This document shows positions 38,539-50,471 of a DNA stretch of 64,000 nt, in pieces. The notes below the pieces were generated by a model. The model was not told where the DNA came from, ran no database searches, and worked only from the letters and a program-made list of their open reading frames with translations. This stretch comes from Tethya wilhelma. Taxonomy: Eukaryota > Porifera > Demospongiae > Tethyida > Tethyidae. Location: positions 1,119,634 through 1,183,633 of the forward strand of contig CAXIPT010000008.1 of NCBI GenBank assembly GCA_964030475.1. Reading direction: 5' to 3'. A program made the position numbers and the translations under genes. Each line of letters starts with the position of its first letter. Within the stretch, counting starts at the first letter, position 1.

Positions 38539-38648
38539 CACAGGAATTGGTAATGGTCATCAAATGATAAATCGCGGCTTCCGGCCTGGCGCCATGCCGG
38601 CGCCATGGCCTGCAGCCTATCCTCAAAACATGCGCGTACGCATGCGTA
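38539..38648. promoter_or_regulatory. 5' leader and NRF1-like palindrome of the kinase-RagA/B-like gene
   Basis: Starts 3 bases upstream of the chosen start codon and ends in TGCGCGTACGCATGCGTA, an NRF1-type palindromic core. A shortened copy of the whole stretch lies at 39895-39953. Confidence 0.5.
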
Positions 38649-38966
38649 GTAAATACCGACAGACTGCATTGGTCTAGTCTTAGTCAAGTCCTTGCAACAG
38701 CCATCTGTGTACTGCTGATTAGTAACTAATCTTTATCTTATTTTGCTTTTTTTGCTCTTCTTGTTGGAATGTACGTAAGACCTGGACCTGCTCGGACGGC
38801 GCGCGCCGCTGTTTAACCTTTGACCTCGACGATACGATTCACTTCTTCAACGAGGACGAACAAGACAAAGATCTAGTTTCGAGTATTCTGTGGTTTTGAA
38901 ACTGATATAATAATATTATCAGGCAATAGTATTTTGGATTCGCAATACTAAACGATTGATTCAGAA

Positions 38967-39745
38967 ATGGCACTAAGTTTATTTTATCAAAGCTATGGAA
39001 AATCCTGCAACTCGTCAGTTGCTGATGATATGGTGAGCACATGTACAATAATATTCCCTCATAGTTGTCCTCAATTTCACGATACTATTTTGCTACCAAT
39101 TCATTAGGTTTCTACTACTAACCTTTCCATGGAGCTAACCAGTGATCATCAGCTGCAGGATGGGCATGTACCACAGGAAACGGCAAGTTTACTTCCTTCC
39201 TCATCCATTCAAAAGTGTATAGCTATTATGTTTACATTGTATATATACACATTCAATTTCAAATATAGCCTTTTCCATGGTCCCCACCAAGTGAATTGGG
39301 AGCTCTCATTCAACACAACTCATCCATCACATCACAATCACTGCCCAAATTCCACTTGATGATAGCTTCACCCTCACCACTGTTCTACGAGGATGATATT
39401 GATTTGAAAGTGATCAACCAGAAGGTCATTCTTGAGTACTGCCATCATGGGCACAATAACTGCTTAACTGGAGTTGTACGTGTACACAACACGTGCTACC
39501 ATAAGAATGTTTTCGTGAGAATAACGCAAGACAATTGGAAGACATTTGAAGATGTCAAGGCAGCCTATGTCAACAGTGAAAGTTCTGCTATTGACCGCTT
39601 TGGATTCACCTACACTGTAACTCAGGATGCCATTGGGGACAATTTCCAGTTTGCAATCTGTTGTCAAGCAGAGACTGGAGAATTTTGGGATAACAACAGC
39701 AGTGAAAACTATGTACTGCAGTTCAGATACTGTGAATACCATTGA
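38967..39745 (+). CDS. PPP1R3-like glycogen-targeting regulatory subunit (CBM21)
   Basis: Exons 38967-39032, 39108-39182 and 39269-39745 give about 205 residues. The last exon carries a CBM21 domain: VILEYCHHGHNNCLTGVVRV, then CYHKNVFVRITQDNW, DRFGFTY, DNFQFAICCQ and FWDNNSSENY, the order and residues of the PPP1R3 family. These bring protein phosphatase 1 to glycogen and favour glycogen synthesis. A canonical RVxF phosphatase-binding motif is not obvious in the short N-terminus. To keep phase, the second intron must use a GC donor (ACG|GCAAGT); an alternative splice there would change about 20 residues only. The protein is short compared with vertebrate members. Confidence 0.8.
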
Positions 39746-39894
39746 GGCAAACTTGTACACCTCCTTTGAACAATGAACGTTTGGTTTGTTAAAGCTGGCT
39801 TGTATTATTATTTTGTCATACCAATAATTATTATGACGTGTAGATTTGACAAAATCTGATGAAATTTGCCTACAAGTTCCCCTTTCTCTTGACT

Positions 39895-39953
39895 CACAGG
39901 AATTGGTAATGGTCGATAAATCGCGGCTTCCTCAAAACGCGTACGCATGCGCA
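39895..39953. other. Partial duplicate of the kinase-RagA/B-like gene 5' region
   Basis: CACAGGAATTGGTAATGGTC, then ATAAATCGCGGCTTCC, then TCAAAACGCGTACGCATGCG occur in the same order as at 38539-38648, with two internal segments missing. There is no open frame attached, so it is a stray copy of leader and promoter sequence. Confidence 0.75.
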
Positions 39954-40042
39954 GTTCAACAGATAGACAACAATCATAATTGTATTCAATGCTAAAGGGT
40001 TAGATGTTCTATGAATAATTAAAGAAAGGGTAACATACATAG

Positions 40043-40771
40043 CTATAGTAGAGTACAAAAACATGATACATTCACAGTCGGAGGTCTACTAGGGGAAGGT
40101 GGCGGCTCTGCTCTGGTCTGTTCAGGTACTACACGCTGGCTTGGAGCAGGTTGAATTGATGACTGGGGTACAGGTTTTGGACAGGCTTGATGTGCTGGTG
40201 GTGTTATTTTGGGTTCAGGTCTTCTGGACTGTGAAGGGGGCAAGCGTTGTCTGCGAGATCTTGAGAAACTTTGATATGATTTCAGAGGAGAAATGTAGTT
40301 ACGATCTATCCACTCTTTCTTGAAAATCATTATTTTTTTAACCTTCTTCTGCTGCCCTCCAATGAGAAAAGAGCTTGCAACCACCATCTTGGTGTCCACT
40401 GCACTCAACTCAAGAAATATGTTTGATCTGCCTTCAGGTAACCTTTGATGTTGTTCTGCAGGAAAGAAAATCTCTCCAACAAGGTTTTCAGGACTCAATG
40501 CCAAACAGAGTATCAATAGTTTAGCTTCTTCTTCTTCAGAAAGACTGTTGTGATTTTCCTTGTATGCGCGCAGCCGTCTAATTGTTGCATCTGAGTCGGG
40601 CTCAACGCATGTACATACACAGTTGAAGTAGTACATCAGCTTGGCAACGGGTGTGTCAGGAACAGTAGTTGATACTGATGTATTCTTTATACTAACCTCT
40701 GTTCGATTTAGAACCGCAGCCATTGCTATTATAACTTGTTGGATTGATGGGCGTGTCCATAATGAGGTCAC
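40043..40771 (-). CDS. Hypothetical protein with Pro/Arg/Gln-rich tail and CAAX-like end
   Basis: A single open frame of 242 codons; a more likely start is the internal ATG at 40723 (MAAVLNRTEV). The N-terminal two thirds looks like a folded domain with acidic helices (NHNSLSEEEEAKLLILCLAL) and a lysine-rich strand near KKVKKIMIFKKEW. The last 70 residues are rich in Pro, Arg, Ser and Gln, and the protein ends CFCTLL, where CTLL could be a prenylation box. I do not recognise the family. No intron is needed. Neighbours give no operon-like hint in this eukaryotic setting. Confidence 0.55.
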   Translation of the reverse strand: MTSLWTRPSIQQVIIAMAAVLNRTEVSIKNTSVSTTVPDTPVAKLMYYFNCVCTCVEPDSDATIRRLRAYKENHNSLSEEEEAKLLILCLALSPENLVGEIFFPAEQHQRLPEGRSNIFLELSAVDTKMVVASSFLIGGQQKKVKKIMIFKKEWIDRNYISPLKSYQSFSRSRRQRLPPSQSRRPEPKITPPAHQACPKPVPQSSIQPAPSQRVVPEQTRAEPPPSPSRPPTVNVSCFCTLL

Positions 40772-41791
40772 TAGATATTACATGGTATTTTGAACTTAGC
40801 TTCGTTCTGAGGATAAGTTATAACATATACAGAGAGAGAGAGAATTAATTAACAAAGAGCCATTAGCTGTATAAGAATTCTGAACCTGAGCATGACATGT
40901 TATGAGAGAGTATGGTATGTTGTCCCAAATTTTTATCCGTAGCACCTATGAAACACCACAAAGTTTCTTCACAGAGAACATGCTGAAGCTGATCGCAGCT
41001 CCATGTGAGTGGAAGGTGGAACAGATGAACAAACTTGTTCAGCTTATACAAACTTGAGTTGGACAGCAACTAAACTCTGGGGAAGAGTTAAAGCATGTAA
41101 CACTAAGTGTGACAGTGCTATGAAAAGACATCACAATGTATCGAGACTTCCTTGGGGACAGGAATCATGGGATAATAATGATTATGAAATAATCACAGCA
41201 TGAATTATTCAGTCACTGAAACTATGCACTAAAAATAATACTGATTTGGAACCAAGACTGAAATAATATTACCTATGACATTGTGCATGTTTATAAATCC
41301 GTGTATCATGATCATTTTCAGCCAAAAAAAACAAGTGATGTCCTAGATGACCAACATGAAGACTTTTGTGGAAAAGAGTTGACTACACCTTTAGACATTG
41401 AGGAGAATTTGACACAATCACTCTCAACCAATGAACAGATCTGGATCTTACCAGATGAAACATGCATGGGGTATTCATGTGCCTAAATTTAAAGTCCCAG
41501 CCTTGTTTCCTTCCTTTTTATTGCACTGCCCATTCCTACACTGCTAATTTTTATGAAATTTTTACTATACTTGTAGAATTAAAATCAGCACCACATGATG
41601 TCATCCAACATGAATATGGATACCATCCAGGTGGCAAGTAATTACTCAGGCTAACTCAGCTGAAGTATGAATGAAATTAGATTTACATAACTGACTTAAT
41701 TAAAGTATTCATTTTATTAGCAGGTGACTGCATGCAGGAGATAGGTGGTGCAAACAAACAAGAAGGGACTACTGTGGCCAATCTGTTAATT
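40772..41791. other. Intergenic region with decayed sequence
   Basis: About 1 kb without a supported gene. It holds short frames (41009-41203, 41283-41486) with no recognisable domain and a half MITE. One stretch, 41321 to about 41465, follows an acceptor-like TTTTCAG and could be a lost exon, but no partner was found. Confidence 0.4.
41466..41581. repeat. MITE family A, half copy
   Basis: TATTCATGTGCC through GCACTGCCCATTCCTACACTGCTAATTTTTATG. This is one arm only and is closest to the copy at 47186-47520. Confidence 0.75.
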
Positions 41792-44700
41792 ATGGAAGCA
41801 CTCCATGGCCATCACACTACAACTGGCATTGTAACCCTCAGTATCCTGCTGATTTTGTGTCTACAATCAAGTTCTACAGTGGCATTTGGTATGTAGTTGG
41901 TATTTGCATGTTCATTGAAATTCTGTACTTGCTGTTTGTAGGTACATTAATTTTCATCACATGCAGTGTTGTAAAAGAAATTAATTAGCATTAAATTTCA
42001 AAAAACAACAACCCAAAAATAAACACCTCGCTAAAGTCAAAGATTAAAGTTATGAGACATGACAAGTGGACATAGCAAAAGTCAAGACAAACAGGAGGGT
42101 ATACTTGAACTTCAGCATAATACTCAACATTTGCATGCTATGACTGAACCACGATCCACATAATTATACTTCAGAAGGCTTACATATAGTCTCCATATTA
42201 TAGCAATCACGTTTGGCAGGATTTTCTACTCAAGACAGCTAAGTTTCAGCTTTATTGTATTCATTGAAATCACACTCAGAAGGGCGTGGCTGCAATACTT
42301 TGTTATAAAACTCCACTGTGTACATGTGCATATAAGAGTATGTAGTGAGTCTTTTTCAAAACATTATTATTTTGCTTTACAGTGAGACTGAATGAAATGA
42401 GGGCATGTGATATGATGTGGTGGTTGAAAGTAAAGTTTGACAGTTCACTGACAAACACGTGAAGCTGTCAGTGTCAACACGTCCATTTTCAATGCCCAAT
42501 GCATTCAGTAAGAGGAGAATCAACTTCCAAAGCCATGAGCCTGCGGATAAGGACAAACATATATGGTGCATTTTTCAAAGTGGCAGACTGATCCAGGAGC
42601 TCAGAGTCAGTTTTCCAAAAATTCTATATCATAAACCTTCAGAGGAATAGAGTTATCGCTCTAATATCTATGATCTGCACCCTACAAAGAAAACAACCAA
42701 AGTACAATAGGCAAATATTGTATGCCGTCTGTCAAGCGCTAAAGACTTTCATAGCAAAGCTCAGCCATGCACATCCTATTTAGCTGACTGAATTTGGTAT
42801 AATTGTCTAGAGTAGGAAGTTCTGCCAAACAACATAATATTGATATGTTCAACTTCTTTAATTCTTGCACAGAAATACAAGCTGTCTGCTAATCTTAATT
42901 GTTCTGAAATGCTTGGTTTTGAAAACTGCAGAGATTAGCGTGTGGTTTGAACCAGCTTGTGAGTGTCAGTACAGTGTCCATGAGCAAGAGGAATCTGTGG
43001 AAGTGTGTGCTCAAATTGTATTCATAAATGGGACACTTTGGACCACAAGCGATTACAATGTCACCATTTCAACTGAAGATGTTTCTGCAAGTAAGTTGTG
43101 GTATATCAACTGCTGTAACAATGGTTTATCTGTAAATGTAGTTGAAATACTAGCTCATCTTCAATTGCAGGTCCAACTGATTACTTCTTACCTCCAACTG
43201 TTGTCACATTTCCTGCTGGTAGCCTGATGGGTGATCGTCAGTGTGTGAGTATCAACATCACAGATGATGAGATAGTAGAAGATGACGAAACCTTCTATGT
43301 TTCACTGTCGACCAGTGATGTAGCTGTGGAGATATTTTCGATCTGTCCTCGAGCACCTGTCACCATTACTGATACTGATCGTACGTATTATATGTCTGCA
43401 TATATCTGTTGTGTATATCTATATCCTGCACATAATTCACACATTGACATGTATAGCTGACTATTTAAACTGCTTTTATGAAGAAACTTTTATCTTTTCA
43501 GTACTCACTCTTGAAGCACTTGAGACTAATCAAACTGTTTCAGAAAGTGTTGGTTCTATTCAAGTCTGTATCAACGTCACCCATGGTTCAGTTGAAAGCC
43601 ACAATGTATATGCCTATTACTATACCATTGATGGAACAGCTACAAGCTCAAGTTCATGCTGCTGTGAGGAAGTTGTTGATTTGCACATACCATACAAATC
43701 AGGAAATTTTTACATCTTAATGTTTTCACATTTTTCTCTTTTTGCACTCTTTTTAAATTAATTGCTTGAGACACAAAATATAAGTAAAATTTTCTGGAAT
43801 TACAGTAGTATTATCATAATTATCACCTCTCCCCTCCAATTATTTTGTTCTGTATATTTATGATTATGTTGCCATAACATAATAATTATTTCTTTTATCA
43901 TGTAGATACAAATAATGATTTCAGTAGGATCTACTCTTCATCCAGACTTTCATTTCCCCGAGGAGACACAGTTGGTACTGTGAGGTGTCGAGCTATCAGG
44001 GTGATAGACGACAACATGGTTGAAAGTGAAGTTGATGAATATTTCAATTTTGTGGTTCAAAATGGTCAGAAAACAGCTGTCTCTCAGAGAAATATCCGGA
44101 TTTTCATCCAGGATAATGATGGTAACATTGATTTTCATGATGAGGTGTGTATATTGATCCAAGTTGACAGGTATTGTTCGTTTGTTTCAGAGGCTAGAGT
44201 TGCTATGCATACAAGACGATATTCCCTGTATGAGGCAACCACAACATTTTTCTTGTATGCAACAATAGTAAATTCTGTAACATTAGGAATACCACTTCCA
44301 TTTAGGATGATTTCAGTTCCGAATACAGCCACAGGTATATTACCGTAAATAGTTTGGTGAATTTCACATTCTTAAAATTTAGCATTTTTTTGGGTGATTT
44401 TGAATTGGACGATTTAATTTTGCACGCTACATTGTTTACATGCACGCATGTGTATAAAACGGTCTACCAATAATTTTATTTTTATTTTGGTAATTTGAAG
44501 AATAATTTACCAATTTGCCATTAATTCTTGCCAAATTATCTGCTATGTTATGGTATTTCTATTGTAGTTTATTATAGTTTATTTCATGGTACAATGAGTT
44601 GTTACAATGTGATTATATTGCAACAACTATAATCTTGCAGCAAGTTCACCACTTGATTATGTTCACCTAAACCAAAGTGCAACTTTTGATACTGGATGCA

Positions 44701-45417
44701 GTTATGAGCATCACCCTAGAACTTGTTCAGTATTTGTTACTATATCAGAGGACACCATATTAGAGTATGATGAAGACTTCAGTGTAGTTTTAACAAGTGA
44801 ACAGCCAAACAAGTTAGTGGTTGAATCTGATAGAAATGTCACAACAATCATCATATTGGAAGATGGAGACGGTAAGATGAATTTTCTATAATATTATCAA
44901 TCATATACCTAGTGATACATACTGACTTATTGAGTGTGCTATGCTTGTATATTCAAGGTATCACAGTTGGTTTCCAGCAGACGTTGTACAATCAATTGGA
45001 AACTGATGGCCAACAGGAAATTTGTGTACTGATCTTTTCTGGTACACTTGAGAGAAATGTTACACTGACCATAGTATCCAGAGATGGCTCAGCAATAGGT
45101 ACATACATACGGTGAAAGAAATTCAACTCAAAATTTGAAATTATGCATTAATTTATTATTTTGTTTGTAGCTCCTGGTGACTACTCACCACTCAATACTC
45201 AAATCACCTTCACTGTGGGCCAGGGAGGTGGCTCAGTGGCATGTACCCAGTTGAACATTGTTGATGATAATGTGGTTGAAGTGAATGAGGAGTCACTGTC
45301 CCTTCATCTCATTGCTACTGAACCCCATAATACTCATTTGGCTCCTTCAGCTGCTAGTGTGTCTGTGGTTATTATAGAAAATGACAATGATGGTATGGAA
45401 ATATCACTATGATTAAA

Positions 45418-45454
<37 letters not shown>

Positions 45455-45479
45455 CACGCACACACTTGCACTTGCACAT

Positions 45480-45520
<41 letters not shown>

Positions 45521-45540
45521 CACATGCACACACACACACG

Positions 45541-45590
<50 letters not shown>

Positions 45591-46603
45591 CACACACACA
45601 CACACACAGTGCCTGGTAGCATTGCCTTAACCTCCTCTATATATAATGCCTTTGAGAGTGATGGAAGTGTTGATGTGTGTGCAGAATTTCAAGCAGCTGC
45701 TTTAGAGAGAAGCATTATAGTACAACTGACTTCACAAGATAATACTGCAAGAAGTATGTGAGGACAATTTATATCTTATATTATTTAAGTTTAATGTATC
45801 ACCGGTACACAGATGGTGAAGACTACACTCCATTTCTCTTCGTGCCACTGACATTCTTTACTGGTCAAATTTTTGGAGACCAACTATGTTACACTGTTTC
45901 TATAAACAATGATGATGTTCTGGAAGGTAATGAAACATTTTCAGTTACACTGAGCTCCAGTGAACGCATTGGAAACAACATGACACAAGGAATTGTTATC
46001 ATCCAACCTGATCCAGCTGATTGTGAGTACTTGTACACTTTTTGGAGTAAATTCTCACAGTTTCTTGTAATGCAGTTGTGGAGTTTGGCATACTGGAAGA
46101 TGGCTACACAATCAGTGAACAAGAATTGCTGAGTGATGAGATGATATGTGTTGTCATCAACAGTGGAATATTGGAAGTAGAAGTCACTGTTGACCTTATG
46201 GTCCAAGATGTCACTGCTCAAGGTGAAATGCATTGCTTTTTGAAACCTTGTAGTCTTCTTTCAGTTGCCTTCTTTTTTCAATATTGGTTCTAGGTAGAGC
46301 TGACTATGTTGGACCCTCTCCACAAGTCCTGACATTCAATGTTGGTCAGACTGTTGATGACCAACGTTGTGCCTCTCTGTCTGCTGTGGATGATAGTTTG
46401 ATTGAGGAAGATGAGACACTTAACATTACCTTGTCTTCTCCTCTCTCTGCCAATGGAGCTGTGAGGTTCACAGCTGGAAATGAAACTGCAATACTTACTA
46501 TAGTACAGGACCCTAATGACAGTAAGCAATGCTTCCTGTTGAATTAGGTGGAAATTATTTATGTATCTAAATTTTCTACACTGTAAAATACCTCTTAATC
46601 AGA

Positions 46604-46664
<61 letters not shown>

Positions 46665-47181
46665 TCTGTATTGTTTAACTTTTTTTGTTTAATTTTCAGG
46701 AGCAACCATTCAGCTGGTGAACACTACTGGAAGTGGTTTTGAAGGAGATGACCTCAGTGTGTGTAGCGAGCTGGTAGACAATAGTGGTGGTCTCAGTCGA
46801 TCAATATCTCTTATCATGATGATCTTGAACGGAACTGCTAACAGTAAGTGCTATATCATTGTTAATGTAGCTTGTATACATGCTGATATTGGCTATAATT
46901 ATTTTCATAATAATTATTATGTTTAGTGATTTTAATGTTATTCTGTCACTTTCATACTCACTCTCTAGGTGGTGTGGATTTCAATGGAACTACTTCTTAT
47001 CCACTAACCTTCCCTCCTAATAGCAGCAATGGAGACACTCAGTGCATTTCAATTTCCCTATTCACTGACATATTCTTTGAAGTTCTAGAGAACTTTGTTG
47101 TACGGCTGATCACCTTTGACCCAGCTGTTATTGTCGACCAAGATGCTAATTTGGCTGTGTTTACCATCAATGATCCTAATG
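41792..47181 (+). CDS. Secreted protein with seven Calx-beta domains, 3' end missing
   Basis: The first exon 41792-41888 codes an N-terminal signal peptide (hydrophobic core [10 protein letters not shown]) and ends in phase 1, matching the phase-1 acceptor at 42932. Then: 42932-43090, 43171-43380, 43502-43663, 43906-44121, 44191-44334, 44641-44871, 44958-45098, 45171-45392, 45610-45753, 45813-46021, 46076-46222, 46294-46521, 46700-46843 and 46969-47181, all phase 1. Each pair is one Calx-beta domain; the second exon of a pair has the acidic calcium motif (EDDETF, EGNETF, EEDETL). The domains are much more diverged from one another than those of the 15-22 kb array. An alternative acceptor at 42872 exists. 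The gene runs into a MITE and the contig end, so any membrane segment is not seen. Confidence 0.82.
45421..45609. repeat. AC microsatellite forming an intron
   Basis: About 190 bases of nearly pure AC/AT-interrupted repeat make up most of the intron between exons 45171-45392 and 45610-45753. The acceptor AG is the end of the repeat itself. Confidence 0.95.
46606..46661. repeat. Poly-T run in intron
   Basis: About 56 consecutive T upstream of exon 46700-46843. It may act as an extreme polypyrimidine tract; length is unreliable in assembly. Confidence 0.9.
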
Positions 47182-47185
47182 GTAC

Positions 47186-47520
47186 AAGTATAGTAAAAAT
47201 TTCATAAAAATTAGCAGTGTAGGAATGGGCAGTGCTGTAAAAAGAAAGGAAACAAGACTGGGACTTTAAATTTCGGCACATGACTACTTCATTTTCAAAG
47301 TTTTCCAAGCTCACATAGGTTGCATGTGTACCTTCTAATTTATTTATAATAAACCATGACTTAATTGGAATCAGAATTAATTTAATCATGATTCTATGAT
47401 AGAGACCACGGAAATGAAGTAGTCATGTGCCGAAATTTAAAGTCCCAGTCTTGTTTCCTTTCTTTTTACAGCACTGCCCATTCCTACACTGCTAATTTTT
47501 ATGAAATTTTTACTATACTT
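47186..47520. repeat. MITE family A, full copy at contig end
   Basis: Arms 47186-47296 and 47409-47520, about 110 bases each and nearly perfect inverted repeats beginning AAGTATAGTAAAAATTTC. The contig stops exactly at the outer edge of the right arm. Confidence 0.85.
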
Positions 47521-47521
47521 N
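47521..47521. other. Contig join (single N)
   Basis: Left edge of the contig 47522-51270, which appears to be placed in the wrong orientation (see 47522-48027). Confidence 0.9.
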
Positions 47522-48027
47522 AATTGAAGGGTACCTTCCTTCTGCATAAAAATCAGCTTCAATTTGAGTCATTTTCCCATTAGATTCAGTTGTAAAGAGA
47601 ATGTATTTTAGGTTGAGATTGTTGTAAGCAATAGACACATTTACCATATCAGCAAAAACATGTTGACTTGATTCATAGACTATGATCATTGTGTTGTTGA
47701 CACCACACAAACTTGGCCTATTACCAGCAGCTTTGTCTAAGGTTGCATTAGCCAGAAAAGCAATATTATTTGTACTGTTAAAGCTTTTTGGAAGAACATT
47801 TTCACCTGGTGATGTAAAGAAAAACATGTAATTATTATTCTGTATAACATGACAATATTATAAGTCACCATATAGAGTTTGCAGCAATATTATGTCAAGT
47901 TGTCAACTTACTATAAATTAATGAGTGCATGTGTGACCAGCTATATATATAATAATAAATCAGGCTATACTTATATTTTTACTACTTGTATAATAATAAA
48001 TCAGGCTAAACTTACACTGCACTATCT
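47522..48027. repeat. 506-bp exact inverted copy of 51272-51777
   Basis: It is the reverse complement of the first 506 bases of the next contig; both copies end precisely at an N on one side. It includes a duplicate piece of the second pore-former-like gene (47805-47522, minus). This is best explained as an unmerged contig overlap, not biology. Confidence 0.85.
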
Positions 48028-48070
48028 GGCACAGATGAAAGAAACAGTACAAGGTCCACCAACTCTTCAT
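48016..48070 (-). CDS. Stranded signal-peptide exon of the pore-former-like gene at 51494-53007
   Basis: A 55-base exon starts with ATG (48068-48070), codes a hydrophobic leader, and ends in phase 1 at T|GTAAGT. Its last 12 bases also appear at 51272-51283 before the matching intron and the phase-1 acceptor of exon 51494-53007. In the assembly it points away from its partner because the contig is inverted. Confidence 0.75.
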
Positions 48071-48644
48071 GCCTATAACTGTTATGGCTAAGTCATTCAC
48101 AGCTAAGCTAGCACGGTACTGTACTGGCTGTCAAGCAATTAATATTTTGTTCACTATTATGGCACAATAATTATATCTGCCCACTTCTATGAATAATGCA
48201 ACAACCTTTATTATATGTTAGCTGTATTCACATATCATGTGATGACGACCCCATGCAGAGTTGGCAAGCTCATAATGTAGGTCCACTATAGTACAATGTC
48301 ATGATTGTACTATGTTCTGTGCACATTCCATGCAGTTGTCTATGTCTTATGACATTAAAATTTTTTTATCAGTGATCTATCTATGGATGCATGAGGGAAT
48401 AATATATATATGAACTCCCACAGTCTCTTGAATACATAGCAATGCATGTATATAGATAGGGTGTGTAGAAGTCATATGATTAGTTCCCATATAAACTGCT
48501 GACACTGAAAACAATAACTTAATATGATAGATTGTAAATATTATTATATATACGTAAATGATACATGAATGCATGTGCATGATAAACCCAACACTAGTAT
48601 TACGTACAACAATCACCATAATAATAATAATTATTACAGTAGGA

Positions 48645-50267
48645 CTACAGTCCAATAATCGAGGAATTGATTACTCCATGACTTACTTCAACTGTTCCTG
48701 TCTCAGTCCAAGTTGAAACTCCTCGTTTGAATTTAGCAGTAAATGGAACTTTACGTATTTCTCTGTATATTGTTGCTGTAATGCTTGAATTTCCAGAATT
48801 CGGAGGATTAGTTATTTTGTGCGTTACCATCCAAGTGAAAACAGTTGAAGTTGATAAATCTTGCCCAACAGTAAAATCCAGGGATAGAGAACGTTTGATA
48901 TCAGTTTCGAATTCAATAAAGTCAACTCTAGCTGTTACAGAAAATCCAACATGTAACTTTGACTCCCAATGAAATGTGTTGGTGCAAGAGTACCGCTTCT
49001 TAATTGTCCATGCTTGTTGAAGTGTAACAGGTCCATTATTTTCAAAATAAATTTCCTCAGTAGCAAAAGGAACTGAGCCAACAGTAACATATGACCCATA
49101 CTTTATAGGTTGTATAAACTCAACATCAAAAGCTAACACATTCATTTTTAAGCCAAGGTTATCACTAGAATCATGAATCTCAACGTAAAAATTGTTGTAA
49201 TCTTTTGAGAAAGCAACTGTTGTCTTACTATAGGGTGACTTGCTGAAGGAAACTGGCTCATTCCAATCAATAAACATTTTGTTTTCATTCAATGCCCCAG
49301 TCACATAATAAAGTTGATTGTTCTTTCCAGTACAGCTCACCATTGCAATATTGAATGGGTCAATCATGAGATCAACACTAGTGCATCCTCCACCACAAGT
49401 TGCATACTGCACCCATTCATTCCTATGCCATTTGATGTACATTTTATCCAGATCTGTTCCACTTATTTCCCCGAAATTGTAATACAAGCTACCTTTCTCA
49501 ATATGTGTCTCTATGAGTAGTGTATCATTTACAACGAACAGTTTTGGTGATGAATTTGAATCAACATATTCAGACTTGTACTTGACTAGAGAAATCCATT
49601 CAATTTTTCCTGCTACTCGATCTAAGCGTCCAAGATTGTAAAATAGTTTTTTGGATTCGAATCCCGAGTGGACAGATACAACTATTCCAGATGATGCCAC
49701 TGCTACTGATGGATCATTACCACCATCTGCATAAATGATTGGGCTTTGTGTTATCCATTCTATGATGGCTCCATTCAGTTTACCTATACGATATTTCAGA
49801 CTATGGTATTCATCGGAATGAACAACGATGATTGTAGTAGAGTTGGAGGTTTCATAGACCGTGCATTCTACATAATTATCCTTCTCAGGCATTGGCACTT
49901 CATTTTTAAGTGAAATTACATCAATATTTCCATCTTGCTCGATGTCAAATAGATCATATCGCAGTACTCCTTCAAGACTGTAACTGAATTGGATGAGTGT
50001 ATTATTTACAATACAAAGAGAAGGCCCCTTTGTATGGATACCAAATAGCTTATCCTTCACAATAACATGCAATCCATTGGAATCTGTAGCATTGGCAACC
50101 AACAGTGGACCTGAGATTGAGAAAAAATTTTTGAGACCAGATTACAATCTCAGTCAAGCATGGGTGACATAGTTGTCTATGACTATAAATTGACTAATAA
50201 TTTATTTATAATGGCTCTTACTAAGGAGCTGTAGTAGGGAAATCAAGAGGAGATAGTTCACAAGCAT
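48645..50267 (-). CDS. Secreted aerolysin-like (ETX/MTX2-type) protein with six-module N-terminal region
   Basis: Exon 1 50267-50222 codes a signal peptide; after a phase-1 intron, exon 2 is 50110-48645. Total is 503 residues. The N-terminal 340 residues contain six related units of about 50-55 residues, each opening with a PS(L/V)-type strand and ending in a LxYxxG..xIxW pattern, suggesting a six-bladed propeller or a related lectin-like fold. The last 150 residues resemble the pore-forming part of aerolysin/ETX-MTX2 proteins: a WTIKKRYSC strand, an amphipathic Ser/Thr-rich stretch, an FTVGQDLSTSTVF strand, PP-containing turn and a late VPFTAKFKRG strand. Such proteins serve attack, defence or digestion in animals. 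The paralogue at 51494-53007 has the same layout. Cytolytic activity has not been shown. Confidence 0.7.
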
Positions 50268-50471
50268 TTCACAAAATTTTCGGCTGGCTACTCTGATCCT
50301 GGGTGATACGATACTCTTTCGCAGTGAGCCGGCACTTCTCTATATGTAGTGGGTGTGGTCGTAGCCTACGACTCGACTGCGCATGCTCACCGCAATATTG
50401 CGATCGGGCCGGATCATGATCACGTGCACAGTGTTTACTATAATACCTCATCATTAATGTATGTCTCGACA

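Noticed and set aside
45334..45630. Cys-Val and Thr-His open frames on both strands
   Set aside because: Translations of an AC microsatellite; the same holds for frames near 2160, 8290, 10030, 11820, 13340, 36850, 55667 and 55960.
47513..47827. Separate minus-strand gene copy of the pore-former-like N-terminus
   Set aside because: Exact to 51272-51777 and cut at the N; taken as an assembly duplicate, not a third gene.
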